A DNA stretch of 64,000 bases from positions 972,395 through 1,036,394 of the forward strand of contig NZ_LZZS01000004.1 in the NCBI RefSeq assembly GCF_014170335.1, in the 5' to 3' direction. Shown one piece after another: positions 1 to 9,192 of this stretch. Made by a program: the position numbers and the translations under genes. Under the pieces are notes generated by a model. It did no database searches. It had not been told where the DNA came from and saw only the letters and a list, made by a program, of their open reading frames with translations. The stretch comes from Achromobacter sp. UMC46 (GTDB lineage: Bacteria; Pseudomonadota; Gammaproteobacteria; Burkholderiales; Burkholderiaceae_B). The stretch's first letter is position 1. Every line of letters starts with the position of its first letter.

Positions 1-285
1 TTGGCTTGGGAGCAACTGGCCTATCCCGTAACGCTGGACGCGTTGCTGACAGCCAACGCGGGCACGCTGAACAGCCAGAGCCATCCGGCGGTCGCGCTGA
101 ATCCGCCGCTTGCGCCGCAAGGTTCGGTGTGGATCAACAAGACCGGATCGACCAACGGTTTCGGCGCTTACGTGGCGTTCGTGCCGGCCAGGAAGGCGGG
201 CGTCGTGATCCTGGCCAACAAGAACTATCCGAACGAGGCCCGGGTGCGGCTGGCGTACCGGATACTGGAAACGCTGGCCCCTTAA
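1..285 (+). CDS. ampC: Class C beta-lactamase (AmpC), C-terminal fragment
   Basis: Only the last 94 codons lie in the window; the reading frame is open to base 1, so the true start is upstream. The fragment contains the KTG box of serine beta-lactamases in the context WINKTGSTNGFGAYVAFVP, which is characteristic of class C enzymes. It is followed by the usual AmpC ending (VILANKNYPNEARVRLAYRIL). Class C enzymes are periplasmic and hydrolyse cephalosporins through an acyl-serine intermediate. The catalytic SxxK and YxN boxes are outside the window, so activity cannot be judged. The stop codon overlaps that of the next gene on the opposite strand: both use the palindromic TTAA at 282-285. Confidence 0.85.
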   Translation: MAWEQLAYPVTLDALLTANAGTLNSQSHPAVALNPPLAPQGSVWINKTGSTNGFGAYVAFVPARKAGVVILANKNYPNEARVRLAYRILETLAP

Positions 286-1283
286 GCGTCCGGGCCGGGG
301 GCGGCTGAGGCGCCGCCCGCGCGCGGCAGCAGCCCCATCACTTCCAGCCGCTTGCACAACTGCCCTAGGCGCTCCATCTTGTAGGCGTCCACGTCCATGC
401 CGGCATAGTCGTAGAAGCCCTGGCCGTCGCGCAGGCCGTTGCGGCCTTCCTCCATGTTGCGCGCAATGACGTCGGGCGAGGCGAAGCGGGGGCCGATTTC
501 ACCGGACAGGTAGCGCGACGCGTAGTAGAGGATGTCGCCGCCGCCCCAATCGATGAACTCCAACAGGCCCAGCACCGAAAAGCGCAGCCCGAAGCCCAGC
601 CGCACGGCGGTGTCGATGTCTTCCGCGCTGGCGACGCCTTCCTCCACCATGCGCGCGGCCTCGTTCATGGCCAGGGCCTGGATGCGGGGCACGATGTAGC
701 CCGCGGACGGCGCGCATTGCACCGGCACCTTGCCCGCCTGGCGCAGCGCGGCCAGCAATTCCGCTACGGCGGCATCGCTGGTCTTCGGGCCCCGGCTCAC
801 TTCCACCAGCGGGATCAAGGCGGCCGGATTCAGCCAGTGCGCGTTCAGAAAGCGGTCGGGGTGCGGCACCAGCTTGGCCAGGTCGGTGACGAGGAAGGTG
901 GACGTGGTGGATGCAATGACGCCGTCCGGCGCGCAGGCCTGCCCCAGCCACTGGAAGGTGTCCTGCTTGGCGTCCAGGCGTTCCGGTACGGCCTCGAAGA
1001 CGATGCGCGCCGCCCGCAGGTCGGCCACGGCGTCCTCGCGCCGGCACAGGCGCACGCGGCGCAGGGCGGCTTCCGTCTGGCTGACGTCAAGCAAGCCCAG
1101 CCGGCTGAGCGTGCCCAGTTCGCGACGCAGGTTGGCCGCCACGCGACCGCTGTGCTCCGCTTGCTCGGCCGGCGGCCTCGGTTTGATGTCGACCAGCGTC
1201 ACGTCGCACCCCGCAAGCAGGTAGGACAGGGTGATGCCTTCGCCCATGCGGCCGGCGCCGGCCACGCAGATCCTGGGGGCCAT
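282..1283 (-). CDS. 3-hydroxyacyl-CoA dehydrogenase family protein
   Basis: This 333-residue NAD-dependent dehydrogenase has an N-terminal Rossmann glycine motif GAGRMG (residues 9-14) followed by an acidic residue at the end of beta-2 (VDIKP). FEAVPE (about 96-101) and NAHWLNP (about 147-153) match the catalytic Glu and His of the HAD family. The C-terminal half carries the helical dimerisation domain. The family oxidises L-3-hydroxyacyl-CoA or related substrates such as carnitine; the exact substrate is not visible. The ATG at 1283 is preferred because the GAGRMG motif then sits at the usual distance; an ATG at 1292 would add three residues. The gene starts 2-3 bases from the stop of the upstream opine-type dehydrogenase, so the two are probably co-transcribed. 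Confidence 0.85.
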   Translation of the reverse strand: MAPRICVAGAGRMGEGITLSYLLAGCDVTLVDIKPRPPAEQAEHSGRVAANLRRELGTLSRLGLLDVSQTEAALRRVRLCRREDAVADLRAARIVFEAVPERLDAKQDTFQWLGQACAPDGVIASTTSTFLVTDLAKLVPHPDRFLNAHWLNPAALIPLVEVSRGPKTSDAAVAELLAALRQAGKVPVQCAPSAGYIVPRIQALAMNEAARMVEEGVASAEDIDTAVRLGFGLRFSVLGLLEFIDWGGGDILYYASRYLSGEIGPRFASPDVIARNMEEGRNGLRDGQGFYDYAGMDVDAYKMERLGQLCKRLEVMGLLPRAGGASAAPGPDA

Positions 1284-1285
1284 GG

Positions 1286-2383
1286 TCAGCATCCTTGCGC
1301 CAGCAGTTCCGCCATGCCGCCCCGCGACAGGCGGGCGAGCCCCAGGCATTCCAACGTGCGGCCTTCCGCGTACAGGTCGCGGCCGGTGATGGCGCCCGCG
1401 AGGCTCAGCAAGCCTTGCGCCACCGGCGTGGGCACGCCCGCCCAGCGGCCCGTGGACACCAGGAACGACAGGCCCAGCCGCGTGTCTTCCAGCATGTAGC
1501 GGTGAGCGTGCAAGTCGATGGTTTCGCGCCAGTCGCCGCTGTCGGTGAGCTTGCCGTGGGCGCCCCGGCCATACATCCACTCGTCGCCTTCGGTGGCGTA
1601 GTGGTCGGCCAGCGGGAAGTGCGGCGCGGCGTAGCCCAGCGCCTCGCGGATCGCGATGCGTTCGGCGTCCAGCGCATCGGTGATGCGGCGGATCGAGGCT
1701 TGCGTGCCTTCGTTGTGGATGTCCCACTTGTCGAAGTGTTCCAGCGGACCGGCGTTCATCATGATGAGCGGCGGGTGGATGATGGGGCCGGCGTTCATCA
1801 GCGCGCCGGACAGGGCGTCCTCGATCGGTTCGATGGCCGGGTAGGCCTGCCGCAGCAGCGCCAGCGCGTCTTGCGACAACCGGCTGGGGAACACGCCCGT
1901 GGGCAGGCGCGTGGCATAGCCGCTGATGACCACGGTGTTGCCGTGCTTGCGCGCCAGGTAGGGCAGGGTGCCGGTTTCCGCAAAGGCCACGCGGGCGGGG
2001 TTGCCCGCATCTTTCTGGGCACGGGCGAAGACGTAGCTGCCGAAGGTGCCCGGGGGCAGGAACACGACTTGCCCGTCTTGCAAGCGCGGCGCCAATTCAG
2101 CGGCCAGCGCATCGTGGGTGGTGGACGGCAGCGGGATGACCAGCACCTGGGCATCGGCCACCGCGTCGCCCAGGGCGTCGGCCAGTTGCAGATGGCCGGG
2201 GCCGCGGCCCAGCGGAATGCGGCGTGTGCCCCGGTAGTCGGTGACGGTCAGCGCGCCCGCATCACGCAGGCCTTGGAACGCCGCGCCGTCGCGCCGCCAC
2301 CAGCGCACCTCGTGCCCTTTTTCCGCCAGCTCGGCGGCCGCCGCATAGCAGCCGTGGCCGCCGCCCAGTACGCTGATTCGCAT
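1286..2383 (-). CDS. NAD/NADP octopine/nopaline dehydrogenase family protein
   Basis: The protein has 365 residues. It opens with a Rossmann fold (MRISVLGGGHGCYAAAAEL) and ends in the all-helical substrate domain of octopine/opine dehydrogenases; HPPLIMMNAG and HNEG motifs lie near residues 200-225. These enzymes reductively condense an amino acid with a 2-oxo acid, or run the reverse oxidation; some bacterial members act on other 2-hydroxy or 2-oxo substrates. The ATG at 2383 has a clear AAGGAGCTT ribosome-binding site. It lies upstream of the HAD-family gene in a two-gene unit, suggesting catabolism of a hydroxy or amino compound, but the substrate is not deducible. Confidence 0.8.
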   Translation of the reverse strand: MRISVLGGGHGCYAAAAELAEKGHEVRWWRRDGAAFQGLRDAGALTVTDYRGTRRIPLGRGPGHLQLADALGDAVADAQVLVIPLPSTTHDALAAELAPRLQDGQVVFLPPGTFGSYVFARAQKDAGNPARVAFAETGTLPYLARKHGNTVVISGYATRLPTGVFPSRLSQDALALLRQAYPAIEPIEDALSGALMNAGPIIHPPLIMMNAGPLEHFDKWDIHNEGTQASIRRITDALDAERIAIREALGYAAPHFPLADHYATEGDEWMYGRGAHGKLTDSGDWRETIDLHAHRYMLEDTRLGLSFLVSTGRWAGVPTPVAQGLLSLAGAITGRDLYAEGRTLECLGLARLSRGGMAELLAQGC

Positions 2384-2487
2384 GATCAAGCTCCTTCGAT
2401 AGAAGCTTGATCCTAGCGGCGGCACCCGGGGCAGGCTGCGCAAAACGCGCAGGCGCCGTTCCGATCCGGCAAGGGAATGCGCGGCGA

Positions 2488-3471
2488 TTATCCGCGGTGC
2501 TGCCGCAATGTGTCCGACGGCAGGCAGCCGTAGCGCTTGCGGTAATGCGTGGCGAAATGCCCGAAGCTGGCCACGCCATGGCGCAGCAGGATGTCGGTCA
2601 CGCTGTCGCCCATGTGCGCGGCCTCAAGCGCCGCGTGCACCAGCGCCAGGCGCTGGTTGCGCACATAGTCGCTGGGGCTTTGCTTCAAGAACTGCGTGAA
2701 GCCGTTCTGCAGCGTGCGGATCGACACGCCGCAGTGCGCGGCCAGGTCCGCCAGCGAGATCGCTTCGTCGACATGCGTTTCGATGTATTCGCGGGCGCGG
2801 CGCACATGCTGGGGCAGGGGCTGCCGGCGGTCGGCGCGCAGTTGCGCCGAATAGTTGTGGGGCAGCTGGGTCAGCAGCAAGGCCAGCAGATAGTCGGAAA
2901 AGCCCCCGGCCAGCGTCTGGGTGACGCCGTCGATGGCCGGATGCTGGTACAGCCGGCACAGGTAGTCCAGCGTTTCGCGCACGGCAGCCAGGCCCGGCGC
3001 GTCGGCGTCCACTTCCAGGTCGAACACGAGGGCGTGGCGGATCGGCCGGTCCAGCAGGCGTTGCAACTGGTGCTCCAGCGCCTGCCGTTCCACGCGCAGG
3101 ATCAGGTTGCGGCAATCGCGTCCAATGCTGATCACGCTGGGTTCCGATGGCGACGAGATCGTCATGCCTCCGGCGCGCATCGGGGCGCGGCGCTTGCCCA
3201 GCGTGACCAGTCCCGTGCCTTGCAGCGTGATGCGGATCAGGTAATAGCTGGCGATGTCGCCGGCGTCGATTTCGACTTCGGCGCCGTAGTGCAGGTCGAA
3301 CAGCGCCGCGCTGCCGAAAAACACGCCGTAAAGCCGCGACTGCAAGGGCTTCCCCTGCGCGACGCACATGCGGTGCGACCACAGGTGCTGGCTGACCTGG
3401 TCCTTGATCTCGGTGGCGTTGCCCGAGTCCAGCAAGCAATGGCGGTTCAGCGGATAGGTGTCGTTGAACAT
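2488..3471 (-). CDS. AraC family transcriptional regulator
   Basis: The protein has 327 residues. The N-terminal part resembles the AraC-binding-like ligand domain (about 20-190). The last ~100 residues form two helix-turn-helix motifs (ISLADLAAHCGVSIRTLQNGF, then VTDILLRHGVASFGHFATHYRKRYG), diagnostic of AraC/XylS. The ATG at 3471 gives a normal-length family member; a longer frame upstream would run into the divergent MFS promoter. It faces away from the MFS transporter gene at 3592, leaving about 120 bp for a shared control region, so it most likely regulates that carrier and perhaps the flanking dehydrogenase pair. The effector is unknown. Confidence 0.85.
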   Translation of the reverse strand: MFNDTYPLNRHCLLDSGNATEIKDQVSQHLWSHRMCVAQGKPLQSRLYGVFFGSAALFDLHYGAEVEIDAGDIASYYLIRITLQGTGLVTLGKRRAPMRAGGMTISSPSEPSVISIGRDCRNLILRVERQALEHQLQRLLDRPIRHALVFDLEVDADAPGLAAVRETLDYLCRLYQHPAIDGVTQTLAGGFSDYLLALLLTQLPHNYSAQLRADRRQPLPQHVRRAREYIETHVDEAISLADLAAHCGVSIRTLQNGFTQFLKQSPSDYVRNQRLALVHAALEAAHMGDSVTDILLRHGVASFGHFATHYRKRYGCLPSDTLRQHRG

Positions 3472-3591
3472 GCTTTCCTGCGCGGTGGGAACAGTCGTTG
3501 CGTCCGGCGTATAGAGCCCGGTTGCGCAAAGACCTACAACAGATGGACAAACGGGACGCAGTCCGATCCCGGCACACTCCAAGGGAAAACC

Positions 3592-4968
3592 ATGACTGAC
3601 GCCACCCTGCAGCAAGGGACAAGACGAAGCTACGCCTATGAGTGGTACGTCGTCGTGATATGCATGCTAGCGTACATATTTTCCTTCGTCGACAGACAGA
3701 TCCTGGCGCTGATGATCGAACCGATCAAGCACGATCTGCAGCTGTCCGACACGCAGTTCAGCCTGCTGCACGGCCTGGCGTTCTCGTTGTTCTACGCCTT
3801 CATGGGCATCCCCATCGCCCTGCTGGCCGACCGCTATTCGCGGCCGAAGATCATCGCGATCGGGGTGGCGTTCTGGAGCCTGGCTACCGCGGCCTGTGGC
3901 TTGTCGCGCAACTTCGCGCAGATGTTCCTGGCGCGCATCGGCGTGGGCGTGGGCGAAGCCGCCTTGTCGCCCGCCACCTACTCCATGCTTAGCGACATGT
4001 TCCCGCGTGAAAAGCTGGGGCGCGCGGTGGGCATCTATTCGATCGGATCGTTCATCGGCGGCGGCATGGCCTTCCTGATCGGCGGCTACGTGATCGACTT
4101 GCTCAAGAGCGTGGACACCGTGGTGGTGCCATGGATCGGCGCGATGCGGCCGTGGCAGGTCACGTTCTTCATTGTTGGGTTGCCCGGCTTGCTGGTGGCG
4201 CTGGCGATTCTGCTGACCGTGCGCGATCCGCAGCGGCTGGGCCTGCGCCGCAACGCCGCCGGGGATGCGCAAAAGCCCACGCTGCGCGACACCGTCCGGT
4301 TTCTGGGCCGGCACCGGGGCACGTTCTTTTGCCATTACCTGGGCTTCTCGTTCTACGCGATGGTGCTGTTTGCGCTGCTGAGCTGGACGCCCGCGTTCTA
4401 CATGCGCAAGTTCGGGATGTCGCCGACGGACGCGGGCTACATGCTGGGCGTAGTGGTGCTGGTGGCCAATACCGCCGGCGTATTCTGCGGCGGCTGGCTG
4501 ATGGACTGGCTGGCCAAGTGCGGCTATGGCGACGCGCCGTTGCGCGCGGGCGTGATCGGCGCGCTGGGCATGGCGTTGCCGGCGGTGGCCTTCACGCAGG
4601 TGGACAGCCTGTGGCTATCGGTGGGGCTGCTGCTGCCCGCGATGTTCTTCGCGTCGTTCCCCATGCCCACATCCACCGCGGCCATGCAGATCTTGCCGCC
4701 CAACCAGCTTCGCGCCCAGGTGTCGGCCTTGTTCCTGCTGATCTCGAACCTGATCGGCCTGGGCCTGGGCACGACCGCGGTGGCCTTGCTGACCGACCGG
4801 CTGTTCAAGCAGCCGGCGGCGGTGGGGCAGTCGCTGTCCCTGCTGATCGGCGGCGCGACGGTGCTGTGCGTGCTGCTGCTGGCATCCGGCTGCGCCCGCT
4901 ACCGGCGCAGCCTGGCCTGGGAGGACGCCGCGGTGAATGCGCACTTGCAAGGCGCTGGTACACAGTAA
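3592..4968 (+). CDS. Major facilitator superfamily transporter
   Basis: This 458-residue inner-membrane carrier has about 12 hydrophobic segments. The first carries the motif SFVDRQILALMIEPI, and the loop between helices 2 and 3 has the MFS motif A variant LLADRYSRP. This pattern is common in spinster-like and anion:cation-symporter-like MFS proteins that import organic anions. The ATG at 3592 follows AAGGGAAAA and gives an N-terminus of normal length. The gene is divergent from an AraC regulator and is followed after 55 bp by an N-carbamoyl amino acid hydrolase, so it may import a related substrate. The substrate is inference only. Confidence 0.85.
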   Translation: MTDATLQQGTRRSYAYEWYVVVICMLAYIFSFVDRQILALMIEPIKHDLQLSDTQFSLLHGLAFSLFYAFMGIPIALLADRYSRPKIIAIGVAFWSLATAACGLSRNFAQMFLARIGVGVGEAALSPATYSMLSDMFPREKLGRAVGIYSIGSFIGGGMAFLIGGYVIDLLKSVDTVVVPWIGAMRPWQVTFFIVGLPGLLVALAILLTVRDPQRLGLRRNAAGDAQKPTLRDTVRFLGRHRGTFFCHYLGFSFYAMVLFALLSWTPAFYMRKFGMSPTDAGYMLGVVVLVANTAGVFCGGWLMDWLAKCGYGDAPLRAGVIGALGMALPAVAFTQVDSLWLSVGLLLPAMFFASFPMPTSTAAMQILPPNQLRAQVSALFLLISNLIGLGLGTTAVALLTDRLFKQPAAVGQSLSLLIGGATVLCVLLLASGCARYRRSLAWEDAAVNAHLQGAGTQ

Positions 4969-5023
4969 AAAATAGCGCATCCGGAAGCCGCATGCCGCGG
5001 CCGTCCCTTGAACAGGAACCCCC

Positions 5024-6298
5024 ATGACGCTTGCCTCCGCATCCCCCACCCTGGCCGACTTGCGCGTGGACGGCGCGCGCCTGTGGCAGTCGCTGATGGA
5101 CCTGGCCCGCATCGGCGGCACCGAAAAGGGCGGCGTTTGCCGCCTGGCCCTGACCGACCTGGACCGCCAGGGCCGCGACCTGTTCGTCAATTGGGCGATG
5201 GAGGCGGGCTGTGACGTCCGCGTCGACGCCATCGGCAACGTCTTCGCGCGTCGGCCCGGGCGGGACAATACCTTGCCCGCGGTCATGACGGGCAGCCATA
5301 TCGACACCCAGCCCACCGGCGGAAAATTCGACGGCAACTACGGCGTGCTGGCCGGCCTGGAAGTGCTGCGCACGCTGAACGACGCAGGCGTGCAGACCGA
5401 AGCGCCCCTGGAGCTGGCGGTATGGACCAATGAAGAGGGCTCACGCTTCGTGCCGGTGATGATGGGCTCCGGCGTCTATGCGGGCGCCTTCACGCTGGAA
5501 CACGCGTTGTCGCAGCAGGACCGCGACGGCGTCAGCGTGCGCCAGGCCCTGGGCGACATCGGCTATGACGGCGCCGCTGCCGTGCCGCCTGCGCAACCGG
5601 GCGACGTGGGCGCGTACTTCGAGGCGCACATCGAGCAAGGGCCAGTGCTGGAAGCCGCCGATACCGTGATCGGCGTGGTGACGGCCGCGCTGGGCCAGCG
5701 CTGGTACGACGTGGTGCTGACGGGTGTCGAAGCACACGCGGGCCCCACGCCCATGCCGCTGCGCCGCGACGCCTTGCTGGCGGCGTCCGAGCTGGTGCTG
5801 GCGGTGAACCAGATCGCGCTGGCGCATGCGCCCAATGCGCGCGGCACCGTGGGCTGGATGGACGTGTTTCCGAATTCCCGCAATGTGATTCCCGGCCGCG
5901 TGCGCATGACGGTGGACTTGCGGGCCGCCGATGACGCCACGTTGTCGGCCATGGACGCCGCCTTGCGCGCAGCCGTCGAGACCGCCGCGACGGCGCGGGG
6001 CGTGGCCGCGCAGGTGGAGCAAGTGGTGTACTTCCCGCCGCAGCCCTTTGCCCCTGCGCTCGTGCAGTCAGTGCGCGAAGGCGCCAAGGCCTTGTCAATG
6101 TCCGCCATGGACGTGGTCAGCGGCGCAGGGCACGACGCCGTGTATCTGGCGCGCGTGGCGCCGGCGGCGATGATCTTCGTGCCGTGCAAGGACGGCATCA
6201 GCCATAACGAGATCGAGGACGCGCGTCCCGAGCACCTGGAAGCGGGATGCAACGTCCTGCTGCGCGCCATGCTGGCGCAAGCCGGCGTGGCGGCATGA
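5024..6298 (+). CDS. M20 family Zn-dependent hydrolase (N-carbamoyl-L-amino acid hydrolase / allantoate amidohydrolase type)
   Basis: The protein has 424 residues, the normal size for HyuC, beta-ureidopropionase and allantoate amidohydrolase. Metal-binding motifs are GSHIDTQPTGGKFDG (residues 90-104; His92, Asp103) and TNEEGSRF (135-142), with a dimerisation domain in the middle and GAGHDA and HNEIED near the end. The family removes a carbamoyl group from N-carbamoyl amino acids or ureido compounds, releasing CO2 and ammonia, in pyrimidine, purine or hydantoin breakdown. Which ureido compound is used cannot be decided from sequence. It lies between an MFS carrier and a peptide-type ABC importer on the same strand; a hairpin at 6319-6351 probably ends its transcript. 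Confidence 0.85.
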   Translation: MTLASASPTLADLRVDGARLWQSLMDLARIGGTEKGGVCRLALTDLDRQGRDLFVNWAMEAGCDVRVDAIGNVFARRPGRDNTLPAVMTGSHIDTQPTGGKFDGNYGVLAGLEVLRTLNDAGVQTEAPLELAVWTNEEGSRFVPVMMGSGVYAGAFTLEHALSQQDRDGVSVRQALGDIGYDGAAAVPPAQPGDVGAYFEAHIEQGPVLEAADTVIGVVTAALGQRWYDVVLTGVEAHAGPTPMPLRRDALLAASELVLAVNQIALAHAPNARGTVGWMDVFPNSRNVIPGRVRMTVDLRAADDATLSAMDAALRAAVETAATARGVAAQVEQVVYFPPQPFAPALVQSVREGAKALSMSAMDVVSGAGHDAVYLARVAPAAMIFVPCKDGISHNEIEDARPEHLEAGCNVLLRAMLAQAGVAA

Positions 6299-6318
6299 TC
6301 CGCTAGCGCGCATGCCCG

Positions 6319-6351
6319 CACCACGGCGGCGCATCCTGCGCTGCCGTGGTG
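6319..6351 (+). terminator. Hairpin after the M20 hydrolase gene
   Basis: An inverted repeat with arms ACCACGGC and GCCGTGGT plus an inner GCGCA/TGCGC stem lies 20 bp after the stop codon. There is no following T run, so it may act as an mRNA 3' end stabiliser or a weak terminator. Confidence 0.5.
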
Positions 6352-6441
6352 CCGCCGCCCAAGGCCGCGCGCCGTTTCCCGCAACCCTTTCCAGGTCGTT
6401 CCCCCGGCCGCTCCCCGGGTGCTCCCGTGTCCCGCGCATGG

Positions 6442-6469
6442 CACAGAACTTGCTTATACAAATTCTGTG
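6442..6469. promoter_or_regulatory. Inverted repeat in the promoter region of the peptide ABC operon
   Basis: CACAGAA and TTCTGTG arms are separated by 14 bp (centre to centre 21 bp, two helical turns) in the AT-richer stretch before the solute-binding protein gene. TTGCTT at 6450 could be a -35 element. This looks like an operator with the promoter inside it, but no binding protein is identified. Confidence 0.35.
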
Positions 6470-6504
6470 TACTAACTCTGTGCACGTGTCCCTGGAGAAC
6501 CACA

Positions 6505-8172
6505 ATGCAGACACGGAGTATCCGCATCAAATCCCTGGCCGCCGCACTGGCGCTGACGGCGGCAAGCGCCGCGGCCCTCTCGCCGGCCACGGCACGGGCC
6601 GAAAAGGTGTTGCGCATCGGTATGACCGCGGGTGACATCCCGCGCACGCTGGGCCAGCCCGACCAGGGGTTCGAGGGCAACCGCTTCACCGGTATTCCGA
6701 TGTATGACGGACTGACCCAGTGGGACCTGTCCAAGCAGGACGGGCCCAGTGTGCTGATCCCGGATCTGGCCTTGTCCTGGGAGGTGGACGCCGCCGACAA
6801 GACGAAGTGGGTGTTCAAGCTGCGCCCGGGCGTGAAGTTCCATGACGGCTCGGATTTCAACGCGGATGCGGTGGTGTGGAACGTGGGCAAGGTGCTCGAC
6901 AAGGGCGCGCCGCAGTTCGACGCGGGCCAGGTGGGCGTGACGGCCTCGCGCATGCCGACGCTGGTGTCGGCCCGCAAGATCGACGACCTGACGGTGGAGC
7001 TCAAGACGTCGGAGCCGGATTCCTTTCTGCCGATCAACCTGACCAACCTGTATATGGCGTCGCCCGCGCAATGGCAGAAGAAGCTGGCCGCGGTGCCGGC
7101 GTCCGTGACGGATGCCGCCGAGCGGTCGCAGAAGGCCTGGGCCGCGTTCGCGGCGGACGCATCGGGCACGGGCCCGTTCAAGATGGCCAAGTTCGTGCCG
7201 CGCGAACGGCTGGAAGTCGTCAAGTACGACGCGTACTGGGACGAGAAGCGCCGGCCGAAGATCGACCGCGTGGTGATGCTGCCGCTGCCCGAAGCCAATT
7301 CCCGCACCGCGGCGCTGATGTCCGGCCAGGTCGATTGGATCGAGGCGCCGGCGCCCGACGCGTTCGACGCGATCAAGGCGCGCGGCTTCGTCATCTATTC
7401 CAACGAGCAGCCGCACGTATGGCCGTGGCAGCTGTCGTTCAAGGAAGGGTCGCCGTGGCTGGACCAGCGCGTGCGCCAGGCCGCCAATTTGTGCGTGAAC
7501 CGGGGCGAGCTCAAGCAGTTGCTGGGCGGCATGATGGCCGAGCCCAAGGGCACGGTGCCGCCGGGCCATCCCTGGTGGGGCAACCCCAAGTTCGACATCA
7601 AGTACGACCCGGACGCCGCGCGCAAGCTGATGGCGGAAGCGGGCTACTCCAAGGCGAAGCCGGTGAAGGTCAAGGTGCAGACTTCCGCGTCGGGCTCGGG
7701 CCAGATGCAGCCGCTGCCCATGAACGAGTTCGTGCAGCAGAACCTGAAGGACTGCTACTTCGACGTGAGCTTCGACGTGGTGGAGTGGAACACGCTGTTC
7801 ACCAACTGGCGCAAGGGCGCCAAGGACCCTTCCGCCAACGGCAGCGACGCCATCAACGTCAGCTTCGCGGCCATGGATCCCTTCTTCGCGATCGTGCGCT
7901 TCGTCAGCACCAAGACCTTCCCGCCCACGTCGAACAACTGGGGCTATTTCGGCAACGCCGAGATCGACGGCCTGATCAAGGATGCGCGCACGACGTTCAC
8001 GCCCGCGGAACGCGACGCCGCGCTGGCCAAGCTGCATGCGCGTGTGGTGGAAGAGGCGCCGTTCGTCTGGATCGCGCATGACGTCGGCCCGCGCGCGATG
8101 TCCCCGAAGATCAAGGGCGTGGTGCAGCCCAAGAGCTGGTTCATCGATATCGCCACGATGTCGATGGATTGA
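6505..8172 (+). CDS. ABC transporter solute-binding protein, family 5 (peptide/opine/nickel type)
   Basis: The protein has 555 residues with a Sec signal peptide (basic start, hydrophobic core, cleavage probably after TARA, residue ~33). The mature part has the SBP_bac_5 fold: an early GLTQWD segment, the WVFKLRPGVKFHDGS motif, and a C-terminal domain rich in aromatic residues. The periplasmic receptor delivers ligand to the permeases encoded downstream. The ATG at 6505 follows CTGGAGAA; a longer reading would lack a signal sequence at the start. It is the first gene of a five-gene importer and is separated from the permeases by a strong hairpin, typical of over-expressed binding proteins. 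The ligand may be a peptide or an amino acid derivative, given the M20 enzyme upstream. Confidence 0.88.
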   Translation: MQTRSIRIKSLAAALALTAASAAALSPATARAEKVLRIGMTAGDIPRTLGQPDQGFEGNRFTGIPMYDGLTQWDLSKQDGPSVLIPDLALSWEVDAADKTKWVFKLRPGVKFHDGSDFNADAVVWNVGKVLDKGAPQFDAGQVGVTASRMPTLVSARKIDDLTVELKTSEPDSFLPINLTNLYMASPAQWQKKLAAVPASVTDAAERSQKAWAAFAADASGTGPFKMAKFVPRERLEVVKYDAYWDEKRRPKIDRVVMLPLPEANSRTAALMSGQVDWIEAPAPDAFDAIKARGFVIYSNEQPHVWPWQLSFKEGSPWLDQRVRQAANLCVNRGELKQLLGGMMAEPKGTVPPGHPWWGNPKFDIKYDPDAARKLMAEAGYSKAKPVKVKVQTSASGSGQMQPLPMNEFVQQNLKDCYFDVSFDVVEWNTLFTNWRKGAKDPSANGSDAINVSFAAMDPFFAIVRFVSTKTFPPTSNNWGYFGNAEIDGLIKDARTTFTPAERDAALAKLHARVVEEAPFVWIAHDVGPRAMSPKIKGVVQPKSWFIDIATMSMD

Positions 8173-8180
8173 TGTTGAAC

Positions 8181-8217
8181 GCGGGCAGGATGCCGCCCCG
8201 CGCGGCATCCTGCCCGC
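8181..8217 (+). terminator. Intercistronic hairpin between binding protein and permease genes
   Basis: This is a perfect 16-bp inverted repeat (GCGGGCAGGATGCCGC and its complement) with a 5-base loop, 8 bp after the stop of the binding-protein gene and 17 bp before the first permease start. Such hairpins normally protect the upstream message or partly terminate, raising receptor over permease levels. Confidence 0.7.
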
Positions 8218-8234
8218 ATTAGCCGGTGACGCCT

Positions 8235-9188
8235 ATGCTGTCCTACCTCTTCCGGCGCGTGGTGTACGCCCTGCCCATCATGGCGGGGGTCGCGCTGCTC
8301 TGTTTCCTGTTGATCCATCTGGCGCCGGGCGATCCGCTGGTGTCCATCCTGCCGCCCGATGCGTCCGCTGACCTGCAACGGCAGCTGATGCAGCTGTACG
8401 GTTTCGACCGTCCGCTGGTCGAGCAGTTCGCGGGCTGGCTGTGGCGCGCGCTGCATGGCGATCTGGGCACCTCCATCGCCACGGGCCGCCCCGTCGCGGG
8501 CGAAGTGCTGAACGCCGTGGGCAACACCTTGCGGCTGGCCTGTCTGGCGACGATGCTGGGCTTTGTCGTCGGGGCGTTCCTGGGCTTCGTGGGCGGCTAT
8601 TACCGCAATTCGCCGATGGACCGCCTTGCGTCGATCGTGTCGGTCGTCGGCGTCAGCGTGCCGCACTATTGGCTGGGCATGGTGCTGGTCATCGTGTTTT
8701 CGACCCAGCTGATGTGGTTGCCGCCGACGGGCGCGGGGCCCGGTGGTTCGGGCGAATGGGCGGCGGACTGGGCGCATTTCCGCCACATGATCCTGCCGGC
8801 CGTGACCATGTCGGTGATCCCGATGGGCATCATCGCCCGCACGGTCCGCGCGCTGGTGGCCGAGACCCTGTCGCAGGAATTCGTGGTGGGGCTGCGCGCG
8901 CGCGGCCTGACCGACCTGGGCGTCTTCCTGCACGTCGCCAAGAACTGCGCGCCCACCGCGCTGGCCGTGATGGGCCTGCAGCTGGGCTACCTGCTGGGCG
9001 GCTCCATCCTGATCGAAACCGTCTTTTCCTGGCCGGGCACGGGCTTTCTGCTCAATGCCGCCATCTTCCAGCGAGACCTGCCGCTGTTGCAGGGAACGAT
9101 CCTGGTGCTGGCGCTGTTCTTCGTGGTGCTGAACCTGGCCGTCGACATCCTGCAAGGCCTGTTCGACCCGCGCATCGAAAGGAGCTGA
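8235..9188 (+). CDS. Peptide-type ABC transporter permease (DppB/OppB family)
   Basis: This 317-residue inner-membrane protein has about six hydrophobic helices. The N-terminus MLSYLFRRVVYALP is typical of DppB/GsiC permeases, and the EAA loop region is visible as ARGLTDLGVFLHVAKN with the conserved glycine. It pairs with the DppC-type permease that begins 4 bp downstream. The ATG at 8235 gives the usual start; a GTG at 8226 would add three residues. It acts with the two ATPases encoded at 10086 and 11141 to import the ligand captured by the 6505 receptor. Confidence 0.85.
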   Translation: MLSYLFRRVVYALPIMAGVALLCFLLIHLAPGDPLVSILPPDASADLQRQLMQLYGFDRPLVEQFAGWLWRALHGDLGTSIATGRPVAGEVLNAVGNTLRLACLATMLGFVVGAFLGFVGGYYRNSPMDRLASIVSVVGVSVPHYWLGMVLVIVFSTQLMWLPPTGAGPGGSGEWAADWAHFRHMILPAVTMSVIPMGIIARTVRALVAETLSQEFVVGLRARGLTDLGVFLHVAKNCAPTALAVMGLQLGYLLGGSILIETVFSWPGTGFLLNAAIFQRDLPLLQGTILVLALFFVVLNLAVDILQGLFDPRIERS

Positions 9189-9192
9189 CCGC

